From contig SPDT01000007.1 in the NCBI GenBank assembly GCA_008477525.1, positions 3,162,001 through 3,226,000 on the forward strand: DNA of 64,000 nt, read 5' to 3'. The position numbers and the translations under genes were made by a program. The notes under the pieces are model-generated. The model made no database searches, had not been told where the DNA came from, and saw only the letters and a list, made by a program, of their open reading frames with translations. Origin of the DNA: Hypomyces perniciosus (lineage: Eukaryota; Ascomycota; Sordariomycetes; Hypocreales; Hypocreaceae). Below, one piece after another: positions 57,418-64,000 of the stretch (positions are counted from its first letter, which is position 1; each line of letters begins with the position of its first letter).

Positions 57418-59139
57418 TTAATTTTATTAATTTAATATTGACAAAGCGTTATTAATTAATATATAATAAACAATTTAATTAAAAATAAATATAATTTAAA
57501 CTTTTAAAATAGTTAAGATATTATCTTGAAATATTAAATATAATATATAATTATAATAAATGTATTTTAATAACTAAAATATATTCAAAATTAATAAAAA
57601 AGGATTTTATTTTTAATATTAATATATATTTAGCCTTTCATAGTAATATAATTTTTTTTATTAAAGTAGTAAATATATGTTTATACTTATAATATTATTT
57701 AAATTGTTTAAATTAATAATTACATAGCTTTTATTTTTATTAGTAATTTTCTTTTATTTAATAAAAATAAAAGCTATAAATAATATAAGTTTTGTAATTT
57801 ATAATATTTAATCTATTATATATAAAGGGTTAAATGTTTTTAATAACCTTTTTATTATATATATTTATAAAGTATAGTTTATTTATTAATTATTATAACT
57901 ATTAACTATATATTAACTATACTTTTATTTATTTCTTATATTTTACTAGAATTATACCTTTATTATATTATGTATTATAATTAATAATTACTTATATAAA
58001 CCTTTTTATTATATTATTATTATTTATATATATATATACCCCTTTAAAGCTTATAATTTCTTTTTTAGTTATTTGATTAAGTTTTAAAAATATATAATTT
58101 ATTATCTATAATAATTTTAAACTATATTTTAATACTAGTTAAGTCTTTATAATATAAGTGTAAATATTAATATTATTTAAAGCAGTAAAAAAGGCTTTAT
58201 TAAATACCTTTATATTATATTATATAATACAGTATTTATTATCATACTCTATTATTCTTAAAAAGTCTACTGCTATCTATATACTCCTTTATAGTAGTAT
58301 CCTATTAACTAATATTATGTATTTCCTATATTATAATTAAATTCTTTTATAATATTTAAATAAATATTATGATTAATTTTAAATAAACTATTTAAAACAA
58401 TTACTTAAGTATATTAATATTATATTTTGTATTTATATAGTTATTCTTATATACAATGTAAACTTAATTAATAATACAGTTAAAATATTTAAACTTTAAT
58501 TTATTAACATTTTTATTAAAATGCTAATTAAATGAATTTATTAAAGTTAGTTTTTTATAATATTTATTGAATTAATTTTCTTAATTAAATTAGATTAATA
58601 TTTACTTTTTTTTTTTTTTTACTATTACTTTTAAAAATATATTATCCATTTATAGGTGCTTATATTAAAGAAAATAATAAAGGCTAGTAAACTAGCTATT
58701 ATTATAATTATTAATACATTATTTAATTTAATATACTATAGCCTTTTTATTAAAGTTTATTAATCTTCATTTATTTTTATTATTAAACTATTAATACTAA
58801 ACTATCCTATTATATTATAGCCTTTTTTCTTAACTTTAATAGCTAAATATATAGTTTAATATATAAATATAGCTTTATAACCTTTATATAAAATTATAAT
58901 ATTAATTAATTATATATTTGCAATATTAATGCTTTATTAAATTATAAATTATATACTTTAATTAAATATATAACTAGTTTAGTAAATCTGTAAACTATAT
59001 TATGTTATGTATATTCTTTATAGTTATATGTTATTATATTTAATTACCTTCATATTTAATTTATATTTATTTTAAATTTATTCATAAAAGTATTAATTTA
59101 TTAATTAAAGGTATTTGAGTATATATTAGCATTTAGCTT
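57418..59139. other. Degenerate AT-rich sequence
   Basis: There is no recognisable gene or element. A run of T occurs at about 58,607-58,620. Confidence 0.45.
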
Positions 59140-59895
59140 TATAGTCTTTTCACCCTGGTTTTAGCTAGGTTATTAAAACTGATAAGGCCGGCTAGATTAT
59201 GTAGTATTAGGCTAAGTAATGGAGTTAGCGGCGGCATTAGTAATTTAAAGCCTTGAAGGCAACGCGAGGCTGCTATTTTAAGGGATATAAGGAATTAACT
59301 GAAAATTAAATAGGGCGAAAATGGAAGGTATATATAAATCAGAAATATGCGTATATATAAATAGTAATTCTCAAGGGGAATTTATAATTCGTTGGGTTTA
59401 TAGTTCATAATAGTATAGCTAAATTAAAGGATAATATAAACTATTATTATATAAAAAGGTAGATTAATCTAAATATCGTTATTATACTATAAGGAGTAAG
59501 AAAGCCCCGGGGCTTTACAGCAAGCTACAGCTACTAGAATATACATTACCGCATTAGTATATTGATAAAATGTATAATCAAGTTTATTAACCCTGTTAAA
59601 ATAAGCTAGGCAGAGTGCCCTTACTTATACCTAACTGCTAGATTGACCCCTACCCCCTTCTTATACAGATACTTTATAGGTTACTGCTCTTTTTTAATAC
59701 TCTTACTATAGAATATATAAAGTATTCCATTTCCTTTATTTTTATAAAATTAATATTCTTTAAGCTTTAAGCTTTTATTTATTTAATGTTTTAAATAAAT
59801 CTATAAACAATCTTTATAAAAAAGTGTTATATTTTTTATATATTCTTTTAATATTAACTTAAAACTTTTTTAATAGTATTTTCTATATTTATAAT
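59140..59895. repeat. Less-mutated repeat material (includes family Y left part)
   Basis: 59,140-59,690 has noticeably more GC (AAGGCCGGCTAGATTATG, AAAGCCCCGGGGCTTTACAG). 59,575-59,895 aligns with 31,638-31,890 (family Y). CCCCGGGG with AAAG/CTTT arms at about 59,492 is a 16-bp palindrome. Its function is unknown. Confidence 0.5.
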
Positions 59896-60608
59896 AAATC
59901 ATACTATTAGAATAAATAAAAATTGCTATTAGAATAGATAGTTTATATATAGCTGTGAAATTATCCAAGCAATTTCCCTTAATCTATAACTTACTCCTTT
60001 ATATAATATTTAAATTTAATACTATTAAATTACTTTAAATAATAAATTTTTCATATATATTTTATCTATTTATATATATTCCTTTATATTAATTATTCTT
60101 TTAATTATATAGTTAATATAATATATTTAATCTTTTTAATTTAAAATAACCTTACTATTACTGCTATTATTATAATAAAAATTATAGCTTTATTAGCTAA
60201 AAGTTTTAATAATTTATAATTTATTATAGCCTTTAGAATATTAACTGGATATTCTAGGCCTTTATAATATTAACTATAAGCTTTTAATCTTTAACTATAT
60301 AGGGACCTATTATATATTAAGGTTAAGCTAATATGTTGTTGGTCGGCCCTAGGGCCGACCTTTTAACTGCACCTGGAACTATTATTATAATTCTTATATA
60401 GCAGCTTTACTGCTACTGCTGCATCTGTCCCTTTATAGCCGCCTTTATTAAAACTGCTGTTATAATTATTGTATAGTAATAATAAAGCTGCTGCTATTAT
60501 TGCTGCTATTATTACTATTTAAATTATTATTTCTAGAAAATTAAGGAATTAAAAGCTAAGACGATTTCTATATATATATACAGATTATATATTTTAATAG
60601 CATTACTC
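59896..60608. mobile_element. Family X element (713 bp) inserted in family Y, 8-bp target duplication
   Basis: It begins AAATCATACTATTAGAATAA and ends TTTTAATAGCATTACTC. TTTATAAT flanks both sides (59,888-59,895 and 60,609-60,616). Family Y sequence continues on the right side of the element, which confirms insertion. The core has the perfect palindrome GGTCGGCCCTAGGGCCGACC at about 60,342-60,361. Confidence 0.87.
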
Positions 60609-60616
60609 TTTATAAT

Positions 60617-61534
60617 TATTTTATTTATAAATATATATTTTAATTAAACCTCTTTTCTTAACCTTTTTATAATTAAAATATTATTAAATTTTAATATATT
60701 TAAAAGCTTTATAATTAATAAAGTTTTCTATTATTATTATTATACTTTAATTATTATAATAAATTACTATTATATTTGTTATTATTTTACTATTTTTTTT
60801 TATTTAGATTACTTCCCCTTTAAAAATCAATATTTAAGTATATAAAAGAATTATATAATTAAATTACCTTTTTAATTATATCCATTTAAACTATATATAT
60901 AATTTTATAACTTAATAATATTATTATAGTTTACCCTTTAAATAATTAATTGATTTTTTTTACGTTTAATATTAAATATATAATAACAGGTTAATTTATA
61001 AATATTTTAAATTATTAATTTAATTAATATTATTAAACTTTTATAAAGGTTTAAAACTACTTAAATATTTAAAGGATAGGTCTTTTATAGCTTATAAATA
61101 ATAAAAAACTTACTTTACAGTTTCTTAATATAATTTATTAAAGTTAGTTAAATATTAATTTATAATAAAAACTATATAAATAAGATTTAATTGTATATTT
61201 AATATAAAATATATTAATAAATTTATTATTAATTAATACTTTTTTTCTTTTAAATTATTTATTTATTTATCTTTAACTCCTTATAATTATATACTTATTT
61301 TAAAGCTTAATATATATATATATATATAATTAATTATATTAAATTAGTAAAGGATTTATTAAATATAGCTTTATAAATTAAAGTATATTATATTTATAGT
61401 TTTATTTCTTTAAATTTTAATATTAATATAATTATTATATAATTTCAAGCTTATTATTTATAAAGATTAAAAGAAAGTTTAATATATATAAAAAATTATA
61501 AATATTTTATATCAAACTTTAAATATTTATTGAT
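60617..61534. other. Family Y right part and degenerate AT-rich DNA
   Basis: The first 140 bp continue the family Y match (ATATATTTTAATTAAACC, ATATTTAAAAGCTTTATAAT, as at 31,960-32,045). The rest shows nothing I can name. Confidence 0.45.
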
Positions 61535-62148
61535 ATTACAGCACGGAAAGGCAGATCAGGGCAAATATTGTTATTGTGCCGTAGAGAGCGAGAAAGCCCT
61601 AAAGCTCTATAGAAAGCTATAGCTAGGAACGCATTAAAGCCTAGTTACGTGACCGGAGCTTACATAATAGGGCGTTAATATTGCGTTATAATTAGTACTG
61701 TAACAGTACCCCCCCTCCTTATTGCGCTACTAAGCCGCGAATAGCTATATTGCTTATATAAATTAAAATTCTAGGCAATCTATTTTAATACTTTTAATAT
61801 AAAGGTAAATAAAGCGAATTATATAGTTTTTAGTGTTAGCGATATATAGTTTAGTTATAGGCTTTAGTGCAGTATAGTTTTTACTTAACGCTTTATAAGC
61901 TTTAATTTCTTTTTAGCTATTTCCTTTCTTTTTATGTTTTTTTTTTAATATTTATTATAATAGGCTTAGCTTTTTTTATCACGGCACGGAAAGGCAGGTC
62001 AGGGCAAATATCGTTGTTGTGCCTTGGAGAGCGAGAAAGCCCTGAGGCTCTACGGAAAGCTATAGCTAGGAACGCGTTGGGGCCTGGTCACGTGACAGGG
62101 GCTCACGTGACAGGGCGTCAACATCGCGTCACGGTCGGTGCCATGACA
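61535..62148. mobile_element. Pair of 171/172-bp LTR-like direct repeats (TRIM-like, 614 bp)
   Basis: Copy 1 is 61,535-61,705 and copy 2 is 61,977-62,148, with 271 bp between them. Shared words: GCACGGAAAGGCAG, TCAGGGCAAATAT, GAGAGCGAGAAAGCCCT, AAGCTATAGCTAGGAACGC. Copy 2 starts TATCACGGCAC and ends GTGCCATGACA, a terminal inverted repeat. Copy 1 carries many C-to-T and G-to-A changes, while copy 2 is nearly clean. The arrangement fits a short LTR element without genes, or two independent solo LTRs. No flanking duplication is evident. Confidence 0.68.
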
Positions 62149-64000
62149 TTTTTAAGTTTTTTTTATAATAGTTTTATATTACCCTTTTTTAACTTTATAA
62201 ATCTTTAATTTATTATTATATAATGGTATAGTATTTCTATTTAATATAGTAATAAAATGTATTATTATTATAATAATTTAAAAGTATGTTAAATTTTTAT
62301 TTTTTTATATTTTTATTTATATTATTTTCCATTTTTAATATTTTATCTTAAATATTCTTTAATTTAGCTTTATTAATTATTTTTTATTTAAAGTGCAGTA
62401 AAATAGTTATTTTAAATTATAAAAAGGAGTTATATAAAACAAAAAAATCTTTATACCTTTTAGTAGGCTAATAATATAAACTTATAAATATACTTTTATT
62501 ATTATATAAAATCCCGTTTATATATTATTTAGTTTTTTTATTAGCTAATTAATTTTTATATTTTATATATTAATAAAAGCTTTTTACTTAATACTATAAA
62601 CTAATAATACCTTTTTTTAAGTGTTTGCGTTTTCTTTATATTTTTTATTAAAGCTTTAATAAAGGCCTTTAACTATATAAGAATATAATTAAATCGCTTA
62701 ATAATAGCATTAATATAAAAACACTCTTTTATTTTTACTATAAAAACATTTAATAGGCAAAGCTATAAAAGCTTTATTTTTAAGTAAAGGTTAAAACTAA
62801 AATTTATAAAAAACAGTAATATATTAATAACTTTAAATATTAGAGTATTTACAGTAAATTTAATTAATAAAAGTTCATAAACCTAATTATTTTAACAAAA
62901 GTTAATAAAAGCTTATAAATATTATTTTATATCTATATTAATTTTTTGAATTTAACTATTAATTCTAAAATAAACAGTTAATAACTACTTTAATATATCT
63001 TTTAATTACTTAAAAAGTTATTTTTAGAATTTTAATATAAATTATATATTATAGTTTAATATAATATTATTAAATATACTATAAAGGCAGTAAATCTTTT
63101 TAATAAAGATATTAGCTAGCTTTTTGATAAATAATAAAGTAATAAATATAAAATAATATATTTTTATAAAGTAATAAGCTATTACTAATCAATATTTATG
63201 AATAATATTATAATACTAGGATTTAAATAATAATATAATATAGTTAATAAAGATATTTAATTATATATAAAATAACATTAATAGTAGTTAAAAAAAACCT
63301 TATAGTAAAGATTATAAAGCCTTTATTTTAATATATAGTTTATAGCTTTATATAAATACTTTAATTTTTTTAAAATTTATAGCTATTAATATATTTAATT
63401 AATAAAGTTTAAAGTTTTAAACCTATTTAAGTATTTAATTTAATTGTTTAAATAGTTTTTAAATAAGATTTATATATAAAGCTTATTATTAAAAGGAATA
63501 AAAAGCTACCTTAAATAATAAATTTTATTATTTATTATTTAATAATTATCTATTATAATTTGAAGTTTTTATAAAGCTATTTTAAATGTTAATAAATATT
63601 AAAGTTTTAAAGTGCAGTTATTTTTTCTTTTATTATAATATTTTATTATATATTATAATAATTTATTAATTAATTTATTTTTATAAATATTATTAAAAAT
63701 ATAATTAATTTTTTTTAAATTAATATTACTTTTATAAATAATAAATTTAATTTTTTTATTAAATTAAAAAAGATTTTATATATTATAAATCTTTTAAAGA
63801 GAAATATATTAATTGCAATAAAGAAATTTTAATATTATTCTTAAAATTTTTAATAATTTTTTATTTTAAAAAGTTAGTATAACACTTTTTATTAATTTTA
63901 ATAAATAATATAAAATAATTAATTGATTTTAAAAGGTATTATAATCTTTTAAGAATCTATATATATTAAATAAGCTTTTTTAAAACTTCATAGTAAGATT
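62149..64000. other. Degenerate AT-rich sequence to the window end
   Basis: There is no gene, tRNA or recognisable transposon. The composition is unchanged up to the last base, so the AT-rich block extends beyond the window. Confidence 0.5.

Larger units (their letters stand above)
31310..64000. other. AT-rich, RIP-degraded repeat block
   Basis: From about 31,310 to the window end the sequence is overwhelmingly A and T, with C mostly in CT or CC and G mostly in AG or GG contexts. CpA and TpG look depleted. Side-by-side copies differ almost only by C-to-T and G-to-A changes. Open frames are short except in the copia element. This matches repeat-induced point mutation of nested transposons. 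Islands with more GC (48,462-48,645; 51,790-52,446; 59,140-59,690; 61,977-62,148) look like younger or spared sequence. The block may be an AT isochore or part of a regional centromere. Confidence 0.85.

Noticed and set aside
62014..62208. 64-codon ORF
   Set aside because: It sits mainly in the clean LTR-like repeat and is not open in the twin copy.

Overview
The window is from a filamentous ascomycete. The spliced genes carry short introns (about 49-127 bp) with fungal splice and branch-point signals, and the proteins are fungal in type (Atg9, Atg4, Cog6, Jjj1, Sqs1, H2A ending in SQEL). Intergenic DNA is littered with short palindromic TACTTCGTAC/TACGGAGTAC/GGTACCTACC motifs. The right half is very AT-rich repeat DNA with the signature of repeat-induced point mutation (RIP). 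A Sordariomycete, perhaps of Hypocreales, fits best, but that is inference from gene style and not a database match.

Region 1 (1-31,300) is gene-rich with normal base composition. In order it holds: the 5' part of ATG9 (-), COG6 (+), a MIT-AAA ATPase of the Sap1/spastin type (+), mitochondrial ribosomal protein uS17m (-), a 740-bp Fot1/pogo-like DNA transposon relic, EMG1 (+), cystathionine gamma-synthase (+), an SPX-RING ubiquitin ligase (-), a 484-bp MITE-like element holding a minisatellite, JJJ1 (+), ATG4 (-), SQS1 (+), a divergent H2B(-)/H2A(+) pair, complex I subunit NDUFB9/B22 (-), KGD2 (-) and a short Rsa3-like gene (-) at the border. I rebuilt exon structures by hand from splice signals, reading frame and family conservation; every full-length model closes in frame. 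These are housekeeping genes: autophagy, Golgi trafficking, ribosome biogenesis, mitochondrial metabolism, chromatin and methionine synthesis. No biosynthetic cluster or defence island is visible.

Region 2 (about 31,300-64,000) starts abruptly upstream of the last gene. It has almost no coding potential and very low GC. It holds nested, RIP-degraded elements: a copia element with both LTRs (32,697-39,152), a second and more decayed copy of its gag-protease part (39,206-41,775), a Ty3/gypsy relic (about 41,780-44,735), a truncated copia LTR (44,738-45,064), and at least six copies or fragments of a non-autonomous DNA transposon family with about 72-bp inverted repeats. I call that family X. 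Four of its copies have perfect 8-bp target duplications. There is also a 945-bp stretch without a single A on the + strand, and a pair of 171/172-bp LTR-like repeats of which only one is mutated. Such blocks are RIP-made AT isochores and can be regional centromeres, but the sequence alone cannot show this.

The most interesting signals are family X, the adenine-free polypyrimidine tract, which may have survived RIP because it offers no CpA target, and the presence of the same Fot1-like element nearly intact among genes and RIP-mutated in the AT block.
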